From Paraflavisolibacter caeni (GTDB lineage: Bacteria > Bacteroidota > Bacteroidia > Chitinophagales > Chitinophagaceae), in the NCBI RefSeq assembly GCF_025628885.1, contig NZ_JAOTIF010000012.1, forward strand, positions 1 through 64,000: a stretch of 64,000 nucleotides of DNA, given 5' to 3'. The position numbers were made by a program, and so were the translations under genes. Under the pieces are notes generated by a model that ran no database searches, was not told where the DNA came from, and saw only the letters and a list, made by a program, of their open reading frames with translations. Shown here piece after piece: positions 19,111 through 28,174 of this stretch (position 1 is its first letter; every line of letters begins with the position of its first letter).

Positions 19111-20274
19111 TTGAAGAACTCATTAGAAAAGCTTTATTATTTAATCAATGTGCGGATTAACCCTGTCAATACAGAAGGAATTGATGCCTCTTGTCGTTTT
19201 TTAGATATTTGGATCAATGAAACAATTTCAGAAACTGAAAGCATCAGAACTTACTTGCTTAAAAAGTCTGTAGACATCGAAAATGAACAATCTCTCGTAC
19301 TCTTAATTTACCAATGTGAGTCAGCCCTGATACGCCTCCTGGACAAAGTCTTTAGCTACATGGATCCTGCTTCTCCGCTCAATGGTATGTATGATACCAT
19401 CCTAAAGCGCCTGGAGAAGCTGCTGCATTTTATTGAATGCCATTATCCTAAATACTTCAACAAGGAAGAAAAGGTACCAGATCATTTGCTGCATGCCACC
19501 CAAGCACTCATTAAAAAAGAACTTCGGCAACTGGAAAAGACTGTTTTTGCTGGCACTGATCCCAGGCTGAAGAAAATAGTATGCAACCATCTGCAAAAGT
19601 TTACGCAACACAACAGCCAGGAGTTTATCTGTTATAAGAAGGTCGCCTACATCAAAGAGCTGGTTACTGAGTTGAAAGATATATCGTCAGGCTTCACATG
19701 TTCCTCCAGGCAGCTAATGGACTTGCTGATCTACATGAACTTCAATACGGCTGATTTGTTTAGTTATTATGTGTCTAATATTGAATCCACCACTGCTGTA
19801 TGTAATATGCCAGCCCAAAAGAGAGATGCATTGCTCTCAGGTCTTAAAACGTTAAACCAACTGCAGGAAAAGCCGGGCATTGCTTTCAAACCCAAGATGA
19901 GAAGCTTAAAAGAACAGATATGTTCCTGGATCTCTGAAGAAATCAATTATTTGGATCAACAACAGGCCTGCTTACATGCTTCTTATGTTCAGTCAATGCC
20001 CACCCAAGATGTGGATGATGAAGAAAAACTGCACACTTCCCTTTCTGTGCAGCAACTCGCCATCTTAATTAGAGCAGCCCGGGATACAGGGGTGTTGACC
20101 AATAAGAACCAATCAGCTCTTCTTAAAACCTTTGCAAAGGTATTCCGCACTCCCCAGGCAGAAACCATTTCCGCCGAAAGTTTGCGTAGCAAGTATTATA
20201 CAACTGAGTCAAATGCTCTTGAATCAGTTAAAGATATTTTGATGAAAATGTTCAATAAAGCACAATCCTATTGA
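19111..20274 (+). CDS. RteC-like protein of mobile elements
   Basis: The 387-aa helical protein resembles the RteC family by its layout: a long helical N-terminal part with a CYKKVAYIKEL stretch and a C-terminal end with QLAILIRAARDTGVL, FAKVFRTPQAETIS, LRSKYYTTES and a closing VKDILMKMFN. RteC in conjugative transposon CTnDOT activates excision genes in response to tetracycline; homologues are common next to Bacteroidota integrases. The start is TTG at 19111. The similarity is from memory of pattern and moderate; it could be a different helical element protein. Confidence 0.55.
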   Translation: MKNSLEKLYYLINVRINPVNTEGIDASCRFLDIWINETISETESIRTYLLKKSVDIENEQSLVLLIYQCESALIRLLDKVFSYMDPASPLNGMYDTILKRLEKLLHFIECHYPKYFNKEEKVPDHLLHATQALIKKELRQLEKTVFAGTDPRLKKIVCNHLQKFTQHNSQEFICYKKVAYIKELVTELKDISSGFTCSSRQLMDLLIYMNFNTADLFSYYVSNIESTTAVCNMPAQKRDALLSGLKTLNQLQEKPGIAFKPKMRSLKEQICSWISEEINYLDQQQACLHASYVQSMPTQDVDDEEKLHTSLSVQQLAILIRAARDTGVLTNKNQSALLKTFAKVFRTPQAETISAESLRSKYYTTESNALESVKDILMKMFNKAQSY

Positions 20275-20377
20275 CCACAAAAAACTTACTTACTTATCCA
20301 AAAATATTTTCTCTAATGTGCATTTGTCATTCGTCACGAGTTCGCCTTTGACGGATTCGAATGATTCGTCATTCAAA

Positions 20378-20602
20378 TCAGTCTTCTTTCAGGAAATCCA
20401 TCAAATCATACTTCTGCAGGTAATCTACAATTTCATACTGGTGATGATAAGTAAAGGAGGGATAGTCATGCCACCTGTAGGCTGGAACATTCAAAAGATC
20501 CTGTAGGCTCTTATGGCCTTTTTCCAATAATAAACTTTTCAGTTCCGGACTAAATGGAAGATCTTGAATAGGAGTGTTTAATATTTCCTGTTGGCGACTC
20601 AT
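20378..20602 (-). CDS. Small RpoA C-terminal-domain-like helix-hairpin-helix protein
   Basis: From the ATG at 20602 the product is 74 aa. The core (LPFSPELKSLLLEKGHKSLQDLL) is split here as LPFSPELKSLLL and GHKSLQDLLNV, and resembles the alpha-CTD of RNA polymerase, where LSVRAxNCL and GINTVGDLL form the DNA- and UP-element-binding helices. Similar small proteins are found in Bacteroidota mobile elements. It is read opposite to its neighbours. Confidence 0.6.
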   Translation of the reverse strand: MSRQQEILNTPIQDLPFSPELKSLLLEKGHKSLQDLLNVPAYRWHDYPSFTYHHQYEIVDYLQKYDLMDFLKED

Positions 20603-20635
20603 AAGAAAAAAATTAGCGTGGTACACATGTCTACG

Positions 20636-20750
20636 GTTACTGAGGGACCGCCAAGCCCCAACATCGCCAATAGACCGTGCCCACGCCGTAGCGTAGGCGA
20701 CCGGTCTATCTTCGGAGCGATGTTTAGAAAGTTTGGCGGTTTTCAGTAAC
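20636..20750. repeat. 115-bp imperfect palindrome (long hairpin or MITE-like element)
   Basis: The ends are near-perfect inverted repeats of about 18 bp: gttactgagggaccgccaa (20636-20654) and its partner ttggcggttttcagtaac (20733-20750). Inside, AACATCGC and ATAGACCG on the left pair with CGGTCTAT and GCGATGTT on the right, so nearly the entire element folds back. The remaining part of 20755-20992 holds no gene. Confidence 0.7.
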
Positions 20751-20992
20751 TCTTCAGATAGCGTTCGCTATCAAATATTTTTATGTAGTTTCTTGTTTAT
20801 GTCATGTCACAAATATAGTATAGCTGACCTCCCAATTCTGAATTTGTTCTCTTTCTCTTACTCACTCATATTATTTAAAAAATCATAACTCAGTCCCAGT
20901 CTGCCTTTCACTGGGGTACCGGTACCCCTGCTACCCCTGTGATATTGCAAAAACTCCTCTCTTTGTTCCATCATTAAAACAAAACAAATTTT

Positions 20993-21256
20993 ATGGCAGT
21001 AGAAATTTTAACCCGGCACGATTTGATGTTATTTAAAGAGGATTTAATCAGTGAACTGAAGCAGATGTTTAACAAAGAGCAGGCAACACAGAAAAAGTGG
21101 CTAAAGTCTGATGAAGTGCGCAGGTTACTCAAGGTATCTCCAGGTACCCTGCAAACGCTTCGCGTCAACGGTACTCTTCAATATACCAAAATAGGAGGGA
21201 TCATCTATTACGATTACGACTACATACAATCCCTACTCACCAAATCCAAAATGTAA
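20993..21256 (+). CDS. Helix-turn-helix excisionase-like DNA-binding protein
   Basis: The 87-aa protein ends in a MerR-like/excisionase HTH: WLKSDEVRRLLKVSPGTLQ is the helix-turn-helix and LQYTKIGGIIYYDYDYI the wing. The N-terminal 40 residues are an amphipathic helix. In Bacteroidota elements such proteins regulate excision or replication genes. A second paralogue-like gene is at 46092. ATG start. Confidence 0.8.
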   Translation: MAVEILTRHDLMLFKEDLISELKQMFNKEQATQKKWLKSDEVRRLLKVSPGTLQTLRVNGTLQYTKIGGIIYYDYDYIQSLLTKSKM

Positions 21257-21338
21257 TATGAATACACTAAGCCTGTTCCCTTGTGCGCCTGCAAGACTAC
21301 ACACGCGGAGCGATTGTGGCAGTCTTGAACCATCTTTG

Positions 21339-21372
21339 GTTACTTTCTTTGTTTCAAGACAAAGAAAGTAAC
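21339..21372. repeat. Perfect inverted repeat GTTACTTTCTTTG ... CAAAGAAAGTAAC
   Basis: Two 13-bp arms (21339-21351, 21360-21372) flank an 8-nt loop TTTCAAGA, 21 bp before the next start codon. Hairpins of the same sequence type are frequent intergenic elements in Bacteroidota (from memory). It may act as leader structure or be a REP-like unit. Confidence 0.7.
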
Positions 21373-21392
21373 ACTAACCAAAAACTAACATT

Positions 21393-22298
21393 GTGAACTA
21401 CATTCTGCATCTAAACAATTTCCTTGAACGAGTCAAAGCAGATCCATCGCTTTCTCCACTTCATGTAAGTCTTTATATGGCGCTATTCCACTACTGGAAT
21501 ATAAATCGTTTTGGCAATCCATTTCCAGTGTACAGGGAGGATCTCATGCAACTCAGTAAAATTGGATCCAAGAACACCTATCATAAATGCATACGGGAAT
21601 TAAACGACGCAGGTTTTATCCTGTTTTATCCAGCCCCTGCTAAATACTTACCGGTGGCAGTTAGCATGATAAGGTTTGACAGGGAAATAGAGAAAAATAG
21701 TTATCAACAATTGGATATGTTTAGTCCCAAAAGTGGTACTTGTAAAGCATCTTCTACAAGTACCGAAAATGATACTAGACAAGTACCACTTTTGGGCTCA
21801 GCAAGTATCAAAAATGATACTAGACAAGTATCAAAAGTGGTACTCCTTTATAAACATATAAACTTTAAACAGTTAAACAGTGTGTGTAACACACCCACAA
21901 AAAAAAATAAAAAAAATAATGTGGAAAAAAAGAAATCCAATACTTCTTCAGTTACACCCAAACAGCAGAAGCAAAAAGAAAACAAAGCACCCCGCGCCGA
22001 AAATCCGAAACTTACACTAAAGCCACCTACGCAGAAGAAAAGGCAGGAGAGGGCTGGTCCCACACTTCCGGAAGTAGAAACATTTTTCCGCCAGCACAAC
22101 TACCCCCTTTCGGAAGCCCAGAAATTTTTCTACTACAACCAGGGCAAGGCCTGGATGATCAGTGAAACACTTCCGGTCACAGATTGGAAATCCATTGCTC
22201 ACAAATGGATGCTTAATACCAAAACGCAAAAACAAAACAATGATCCAACCCAATACCTCCATACCTCACGAAATAAAAACTATTCAGAGCCACTATGA
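21393..22298 (+). CDS. Winged-helix replication-initiator-like protein
   Basis: The 301-aa protein begins with a DnaD/RepA-like winged-helix region (residues 1-100): SLSPLHVSLYMALFHYWN, a central PVYREDLMQLSKIGSKNTYHK as HTH, then the wing. A low-complexity Lys/Thr-rich linker follows (100-225) and the end (TLPEVETFFRQ ... FYYNQGKAWM ... DWKSIAHKWMLN) is the conserved C-terminal box often paired with DnaC-like ATPases. Its stop lies 58 bp inside the next gene, so translation is coupled. The start is a GTG/TTG-like codon at 21393. Probably loads or marks the element's replication origin. Confidence 0.65.
   Translation: MNYILHLNNFLERVKADPSLSPLHVSLYMALFHYWNINRFGNPFPVYREDLMQLSKIGSKNTYHKCIRELNDAGFILFYPAPAKYLPVAVSMIRFDREIEKNSYQQLDMFSPKSGTCKASSTSTENDTRQVPLLGSASIKNDTRQVSKVVLLYKHINFKQLNSVCNTPTKKNKKNNVEKKKSNTSSVTPKQQKQKENKAPRAENPKLTLKPPTQKKRQERAGPTLPEVETFFRQHNYPLSEAQKFFYYNQGKAWMISETLPVTDWKSIAHKWMLNTKTQKQNNDPTQYLHTSRNKNYSEPL
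21726..21796. repeat. Perfect 18-bp inverted repeat inside the linker-coding region
   Basis: CCCAAAAGTGGTACTTGT (21726-21743) is repeated inverted at 21779-21796, followed by further diverged copies of the ACAAGTAYCAAAA element up to 21845. The translated linker is low complexity, so the DNA structure itself may matter, for example as an origin iteron. Confidence 0.75.
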
Positions 22299-22902
22299 CT
22301 ACACAGCCTATTGGATGCTCGTCGAAAAGAAAGGAAAAGAAATCTTTGGTCCCAGGTTCCGGCTCTATGAAGAAGATGCTGGCATTATCCTGCAGTTACT
22401 CATATATTTCCTGCAAGATGTTCCTTTAGCCCAAAAATACAAGATCGACCTCAGCAAAGGGATAATCCTCGCCGGACCAGTAGGCTGCGGTAAAACGACT
22501 CTAATAACGCTTATGAACCAGGTGCTCCCTGTTCTACGTCGTCACATGGTCAGAGCCTGCCGAGAAATTGCCTTTGAATTCGGTATCGAAGGCTTCGAAG
22601 CCATCCAGCGCTATACCCGCAAATCCTTCAATCAGTACAGCGAAACCACTGTCACCTATTGCTTCGACGACCTGGGGCTCGAGCCTTCCGTACAACACTA
22701 TGGCAGTGTCTGCAATGTCATGGCCGAAATACTGCTATCCCGCTACGACCTATTCATCCGCTTCAAAATGCTCTCCCACATCACTACCAACCTAAACAGT
22801 CAGGAAATTGAAAGCCTCTATGGCAACCGGGTCCGGAGCCGCTGCCGCGAAATGTTCAACCTGATTTCATTCAATATCAATTCCTTAGATAAAAGGACCT
22901 GA
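22240..22902 (+). CDS. DnaC-like AAA+ ATPase
   Basis: From the ATG at 22240 the product is 220 aa. Walker A is GPVGCGKTT near residue 84, Walker B is YCFDDLG near 142, and sensor-like SHITTNLN near 185, followed by an arginine-rich NRVRSRCREMFN. This is the helicase-loader type ATPase found next to initiator-like proteins in Bacteroidota elements. It overlaps the preceding gene by 59 bp. An upstream GTG at 22162 lies inside the partner gene and is less likely. Confidence 0.78.
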   Translation: MIQPNTSIPHEIKTIQSHYDYTAYWMLVEKKGKEIFGPRFRLYEEDAGIILQLLIYFLQDVPLAQKYKIDLSKGIILAGPVGCGKTTLITLMNQVLPVLRRHMVRACREIAFEFGIEGFEAIQRYTRKSFNQYSETTVTYCFDDLGLEPSVQHYGSVCNVMAEILLSRYDLFIRFKMLSHITTNLNSQEIESLYGNRVRSRCREMFNLISFNINSLDKRT

Positions 22903-23016
22903 ATGTGTCATTCGCCAGGATTTTCCAGCTTTCTTTCCGTTTCCTTGATCCATGTTGTGGTTTGTCTTGCCTTTTATCAATAAATTGCGCACCCCATCAC
23001 CACAACAACAAAACTA

Positions 23017-24966
23017 ATGGTCACCATTGTTCATAAAATTGATGATTTCCTTTTCAACCTATTCCCTTCGCTAAAGGGTACTCATGACCATACCCAACTT
23101 AAACAGGAGTTGGAATCCTATTACTCCTATAAATCCATCAAACCAAATGTGACCATCGTAGGCGACTTGATTACCATCACCATCGACACAGAAGCAATAG
23201 CAGCTCAGGAAAAAGATTATGACAAAGCCATTGTCCTATGCGAGCAGGGCCGCTTTGCCCAGGCAAAACCTTTGCTGAAAAAACTTATTTACGCCAACCC
23301 AACAAATTCCAACCTGCACCGCATCTTAGGCCAGGTTTACGAATCCGAAGGAAGGATCGATGATGCCATCAATACACTTATTGAAGCACTCCGCTGGGGC
23401 CCTAACAATGTGGAAGCTCTTGTCATGATGGGCAACATCTTTACCCGTCATCAAAACGACCGGCAGGTGGCCAAGGCATATTTCCAAAAAGCCCTGGAAG
23501 TTCAGCCCGATAATCACTTTACCCTTACTAACCTCGGGTCAATCCTGATGCAGGAAGGTAAAATTGAAGATGCTAAAGCTCTTTTCCTTAAGGTCAATAG
23601 CATCAATCCCGATTATCCAAATGCCATCCTGGCTCTAGCCATGCTTGCAGAAAGGGCCAATGATCCGGATACCACATTCTCCCTGGCCACAAAAGCTCTA
23701 AAGAGAGTGGCAACCACAGATCCTGTTGTTCCACCTGCTACCAACTTGGCCATCAATGCTGCCAAGGCCTCCTTGGAAAGGAATTATGAAGACATTATCA
23801 ATAATTACATTTCTGAGATTAGAACTATTTCCGATAAGCCGGTACTGCTGCAGCAGGACAGCACCATTGCCACTCCTGCCAAACTGGAACTTGCAGAGAA
23901 ATACAACAGGCCTCACCACATAGTTAAATACAGGGCAAAAACCCCTTACACACCTCACCTAATTATGCACGAGTTGGTGCATCTGCAATTCATTGAAGAA
24001 GCCCGGGCGGCCGGTGTAAACGAATTGTTTATTTCGCACGAGGATTCCCGTCAGCAGTTTATTAAAGACTTCCGCAAAGAAGCCGAGAAGTTGAGAAAGC
24101 AGGGAATAAGCGAAGAAAACACCCATAACTTTTTCAATTCCCTTTTTTCGGGTATTAACTCTCAGATGTTCAATACGCCCATTGACCTTTTCATTGAACA
24201 ACTTCTATTTGACAAATACCCGCAATTGCGCCCGGTTCAGTTTCTTTCCATTCAGCAACTAATCGAAGAAGGTATAAAAGGCTGTACTTCCAAACAGATC
24301 CTGGAGTTAACGCCCAAACTCATTCTTACAGCCAGTCGTGTTTTAAACCTGGTGAATGCCATTCAATTCAAATCTCTCTTTGGTTTTGATGTCTTGGATG
24401 CATTCAAAGCGCCTAAAAGCGAATTGCAGCAGGCCCAAACCCTTTATGATGAATGGCTAACATATAAAGATGACCGTGAGCCAGGCGAAGAATACGAAAT
24501 CATTCGCCACTGGCAGCAGGATCTTCAGCTAACAAAATATGCAGAATTAATTCCGGAAGAAAAAGCAATTGAAAAAACAGATATTGACAGTCTGTTGGAT
24601 AAAATTGCTGCCGACCCTTACAACCAGGATAGGGAAGAGGATGGGCCTACTTTTACCACTATGCAAGATCCCATTGGTAAAATTGCCATTATCCAGTATA
24701 TGATCGGTGCCTTGCAATATTTCAAAGACAAGCCAAAAGAAGCGATCCAAAAAGTAGCTTTTGAAATAGCCGGTTTAGGGGCCCTCGGCATAAACCCTAG
24801 CGACAAAGACGCCCGCACCAGTTTAGCCTCAGTTCCTGGCAAAAGCTTCTCCAATCTTCAAATGCTGGCTTGGATGTACGTATCCTTCCAGCAGATCAAT
24901 CCAGACCTGGATACAGGATTGGATTTTAAAAATGAATATAATATTGCACTTAACTCTTATTCATGA
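23017..24966 (+). CDS. TPR-repeat protein with an HExxH zincin-like motif
   Basis: The 649-aa protein has a short N-terminal domain, then at least four to five TPR units (about residues 65-235: KAIVLCEQGRFAQAKPLL, LGQVYESEGRIDDAI, MMGNIFTRHQND and so on). A HELVH motif at residues 318-322 with IEEARAAG after it resembles the metal site of zincin proteases, and LFIEQLLFDKYP may provide the third ligand. The C-terminus is helical. It lies 125 bp before the DUF499 gene on the same strand, separated by an operator-like repeat. It may be an accessory defence protein; peptidase activity is inference only. Confidence 0.65.
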   Translation: MVTIVHKIDDFLFNLFPSLKGTHDHTQLKQELESYYSYKSIKPNVTIVGDLITITIDTEAIAAQEKDYDKAIVLCEQGRFAQAKPLLKKLIYANPTNSNLHRILGQVYESEGRIDDAINTLIEALRWGPNNVEALVMMGNIFTRHQNDRQVAKAYFQKALEVQPDNHFTLTNLGSILMQEGKIEDAKALFLKVNSINPDYPNAILALAMLAERANDPDTTFSLATKALKRVATTDPVVPPATNLAINAAKASLERNYEDIINNYISEIRTISDKPVLLQQDSTIATPAKLELAEKYNRPHHIVKYRAKTPYTPHLIMHELVHLQFIEEARAAGVNELFISHEDSRQQFIKDFRKEAEKLRKQGISEENTHNFFNSLFSGINSQMFNTPIDLFIEQLLFDKYPQLRPVQFLSIQQLIEEGIKGCTSKQILELTPKLILTASRVLNLVNAIQFKSLFGFDVLDAFKAPKSELQQAQTLYDEWLTYKDDREPGEEYEIIRHWQQDLQLTKYAELIPEEKAIEKTDIDSLLDKIAADPYNQDREEDGPTFTTMQDPIGKIAIIQYMIGALQYFKDKPKEAIQKVAFEIAGLGALGINPSDKDARTSLASVPGKSFSNLQMLAWMYVSFQQINPDLDTGLDFKNEYNIALNSYS

Positions 24967-24986
24967 TAGAATTTTTCCTTTCATGA

Positions 24987-25034
24987 ATTATGTATTAATT
25001 TCATACATAATGGTACTTTTCTTTTCTTAATTTG
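24987..25034 (+). promoter_or_regulatory. Operator-like inverted repeat and -7 element before the DUF499 operon
   Basis: A perfect 9-bp inverted repeat ATTATGTAT/ATACATAAT (24987-24995 and 25003-25011, 7-nt spacer) lies just upstream of a TAATTTG -7-like box at 25028-25034. The start codon is at 25091. Position and symmetry fit a repressor site for the defence operon; the regulator is not identified. Confidence 0.55.
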
Positions 25035-25090
25035 CGAACGCCAAAAACTTAAATCACGATAAAGTTTTTTAATAAAATTTATCCAGACTC

Positions 25091-28000
25091 ATGAAGCCAC
25101 TAAAACAACTGCTAACACCACGTCCTTCAATTTTCGATAAGTCCAAAAGAGACACTGTACTAGACCTGACAGATTTAATGTCTGAAGGGAGAATTAATGC
25201 CAACGAGTTCTTCAAGGAAAACTTTGTTACTGACGGCATGAAAGCGCTTTACCAGGGTGTAATACAGCGTTTTGAAGGTAGATCCGATGATGGCATTTTC
25301 CGGTTAAAACAGACTATGGGTGGAGGTAAGACCCACAACATGATCGCGTTGGGGTTATTGGCTCAGCATCCGGATTTGCGCAACCATTTAATGGGCAAGT
25401 ATTATAAAACTGCCTTTGATAAAAAAGTTAGGGTAGTGGCTTTTTCTGGCTATGAAACGCCTCAATATGGTTTATGGGGCTTTATCGCGGAAAAGCTGGA
25501 AAAGAAAGATGCTTTTAAAAACTATTATGAGCCTTTATCTGCTCCAGGTCAAACAGCTTGGATTGAATTATTAAAAGGCGAACCTTTACTGATCCTGATA
25601 GATGAATTGCCGCTTTACCTTGAAGGCGCCAAAGCGAAACAAATTGGTAATTCTGATTTAGCAACTCAAACGGCTTTAGCATTAACCAACTTGATGGTTG
25701 CAATTGGTAAAGAAGAATTGAAAAACGTTTGCTTGATTATGTCCGACCTAACTGCAAACTGGCAGGATGGTATGACCATGATACATGAAGTTTTGCGAAA
25801 CGTGGATGCGCAAACAAAACGTTCTGCACGCGATTTTACCCCTGTTCAGCCGAATTCTGACGAGATCTATCAAATTCTTCGTAAACGGTTATTCGAAAAT
25901 GAAGCTGCCCCTTCTGATATCAAAGAAATAGCTGTTGCCTATGGTGAAGCTCTAAAAGAAGCAAAACTAGTGGGCATGACCAGCGATAGTCCTGAGTCCT
26001 TTGCTGCAAGTATTGAAAATTCTTATCCTTTTCACCCGGGTATTAAAGATTTGTTTGCCCGGTTCAAAGAAAATCCGGGTTTTCAACAAACCAGGGGCAT
26101 GATCCGGTTAATGAGAACTTTCCTGTCAAGAATGTTTAATGAAAAAGATGGCTGGGCGGATGCCTCTTATCTTATTCATCCCTTTGACTTTGATCTAAAT
26201 GATTCTGATACCTTAACCGAAGTACAAAATGTAAACAGAGAGTTGGTTAATGCAATCGGAAAGGATATTGCAAATCATGGTTCAGCAACTGCCGAAAAAA
26301 TTGATGCCAAGTTTGGAAATTCATTGTCAACTGATACAGCCAAATTAATACTGCTCTCTTCGCTTTCCAGCATATCAGGAGGATTGAAAGGTCTAAGTGA
26401 AAATGATATTATTAAGAACATCATATTGCCCGGCCGGGTTCCATCCAGTATAAAAACCGACGTATTGATTCCCCTCACAACGGAAGCTTGGTATCTGCAC
26501 ACGGATCGGGCTGGTAATTTATTATTCAAAGATGTAAAAAATGTAGTAGCCCAGCTAAACGAATATTCCGGCAATTACAATCCGGAAACTGTAAAGAAGG
26601 ATTTGATCAACTATCTAAAGGAGTTGTTTGAACCTAAAAGAAAAGATTGTTACCAAACGGTTTACGTTCTACCATCTTTAGATGAGGTAGTCCTTTCTCC
26701 GGATAAGGTTGCTTTAGTCATTTATACGCCCCATTTTACCGCCGGCTTAAATCCTCAGCTGGAGGAATTTTATAAAGACCAGTTATATAAAAATCGGATA
26801 ATGTTTTTATCCGGTGATAATAAATCATTAGCATCAGTCAACGAAAATGCTGCGCAATGGAAGGCTATTAACCAGATATTAGCAGACTTGGCCAGTCGTC
26901 AGGATGTCCAGAAAAATTCCTCCGAATATATACATGCTGAAAGTTTGCAGGAAAGTATTCAATTTAATTTACGTAGTGCATTACAGCAAACATTTGTGAA
27001 GCTTTGGTATCCACATTCTTTGGGTTTAAAGAGCGATACTTTGTCAGGGCAGTTTACAGATAGTAATTACGACGGTGAAGAACAAATCCGGATCACTTTA
27101 GGTAAATCACAGAAATTTACTACCGACGTTACAAGCGATTTGTTCCGCCAGCAATGTGAAGTAAAGATTTTCGTTCAGAAGCAAATGCCATGGAATGAAA
27201 TAAAGAAAAATGCAGCCATGAATACAAAATGGCAATGGCATAAGCAAGATGCGTTAGACCAGCTGAAAGATGATATGATCTTCAAAGGCCAGTGGAAATC
27301 CGATGGCAGTAATTGGGTTGAAAAAGGACCTTTCCCGCTTCCTGTCACAGAAGTTAGAATTCAAAAGATTGCACGAGATGAAGACACTGGTGAGACTACT
27401 CTAAAGATTACGCCTGTTAATGGGGATACAGTTTACTATGAAGTAGGGGGCACTGCCACTACAGCTTCTGCAAAAATTAAAGATTATAAAGAGTTTAAGT
27501 CAAAGGATTTAGCTGTTTCCTTTTTATGTGTAGACAGCACAGGTAAACACCAAACTGGCACACCTTTATTATGGAAAAATGAAATTTCACTTAAATACAG
27601 GGTCTTTGATCAGGGGGGGCAAAAAATGTTGGAATTGAAGGAAGCTCCTGCTGCTGCTTCTATAAAATATACAACTGATGGCTCCAATCCTGTTAATGGT
27701 GGTGCAAGTTATGATGCGCCTTTCCCTGTTCCTCATGGGGCAAGCTTTGTGTTAGCTGTTGCACAGAGCGACGATGTCTCTTCCGGTCAAATCAAAATTG
27801 ATATTCCTAAGGGTGATGATGCTGGTCCGGTTATCGACAAAAACAAGCCATTAAAGTGGAAAAGAAAACAGGCATTTCAATCAACTCAAGAGACGTATGA
27901 TTTTTTTGAAAAAGCAAAAAAACATGACGCTCAATTGTATCTTTCTTTAGTTTCTGTTCAAGGTGCAAGTTGGGTGGAATTGAGTATGAATGATGAATTA

Positions 28001-28174
28001 CTGGTCAATCCACTTCAATTGGAAGAGGTAGTAGGCAAAATAAGAGAAAACATTTTTGGCGAAGGGCAGGTATGTGCAGAAGTTGCGGCTATGCAGTTTC
28101 CCTCTGGTCAGAAATTTGAAGATTATTTGCATGAAATAAAAACGGAATTAAAACATAACGAAGTTGAGCAGTAA
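25091..28174 (+). CDS. DUF499 AAA+ ATPase (COG1483), anti-phage-associated
   Basis: The 1027-aa protein is a large P-loop ATPase of the DUF499/COG1483 family. Walker A is QTMGGGKTHNM near residues 75-85 and Walker B is LLILIDELPLYL near 165-176. The middle has further ATPase helical regions; residues about 855-895 (SIKYTTDGSNPV) resemble a chitobiase-C-terminal/Fn3-like beta domain. Family members are encoded with DUF1156 methylases and helicases in defence islands and are thought to power or gate the system. It is the first gene of the 14-kb run; its stop overlaps the next gene by 11 bp. Confidence 0.85.
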   Translation: MKPLKQLLTPRPSIFDKSKRDTVLDLTDLMSEGRINANEFFKENFVTDGMKALYQGVIQRFEGRSDDGIFRLKQTMGGGKTHNMIALGLLAQHPDLRNHLMGKYYKTAFDKKVRVVAFSGYETPQYGLWGFIAEKLEKKDAFKNYYEPLSAPGQTAWIELLKGEPLLILIDELPLYLEGAKAKQIGNSDLATQTALALTNLMVAIGKEELKNVCLIMSDLTANWQDGMTMIHEVLRNVDAQTKRSARDFTPVQPNSDEIYQILRKRLFENEAAPSDIKEIAVAYGEALKEAKLVGMTSDSPESFAASIENSYPFHPGIKDLFARFKENPGFQQTRGMIRLMRTFLSRMFNEKDGWADASYLIHPFDFDLNDSDTLTEVQNVNRELVNAIGKDIANHGSATAEKIDAKFGNSLSTDTAKLILLSSLSSISGGLKGLSENDIIKNIILPGRVPSSIKTDVLIPLTTEAWYLHTDRAGNLLFKDVKNVVAQLNEYSGNYNPETVKKDLINYLKELFEPKRKDCYQTVYVLPSLDEVVLSPDKVALVIYTPHFTAGLNPQLEEFYKDQLYKNRIMFLSGDNKSLASVNENAAQWKAINQILADLASRQDVQKNSSEYIHAESLQESIQFNLRSALQQTFVKLWYPHSLGLKSDTLSGQFTDSNYDGEEQIRITLGKSQKFTTDVTSDLFRQQCEVKIFVQKQMPWNEIKKNAAMNTKWQWHKQDALDQLKDDMIFKGQWKSDGSNWVEKGPFPLPVTEVRIQKIARDEDTGETTLKITPVNGDTVYYEVGGTATTASAKIKDYKEFKSKDLAVSFLCVDSTGKHQTGTPLLWKNEISLKYRVFDQGGQKMLELKEAPAAASIKYTTDGSNPVNGGASYDAPFPVPHGASFVLAVAQSDDVSSGQIKIDIPKGDDAGPVIDKNKPLKWKRKQAFQSTQETYDFFEKAKKHDAQLYLSLVSVQGASWVELSMNDELLVNPLQLEEVVGKIRENIFGEGQVCAEVAAMQFPSGQKFEDYLHEIKTELKHNEVEQ

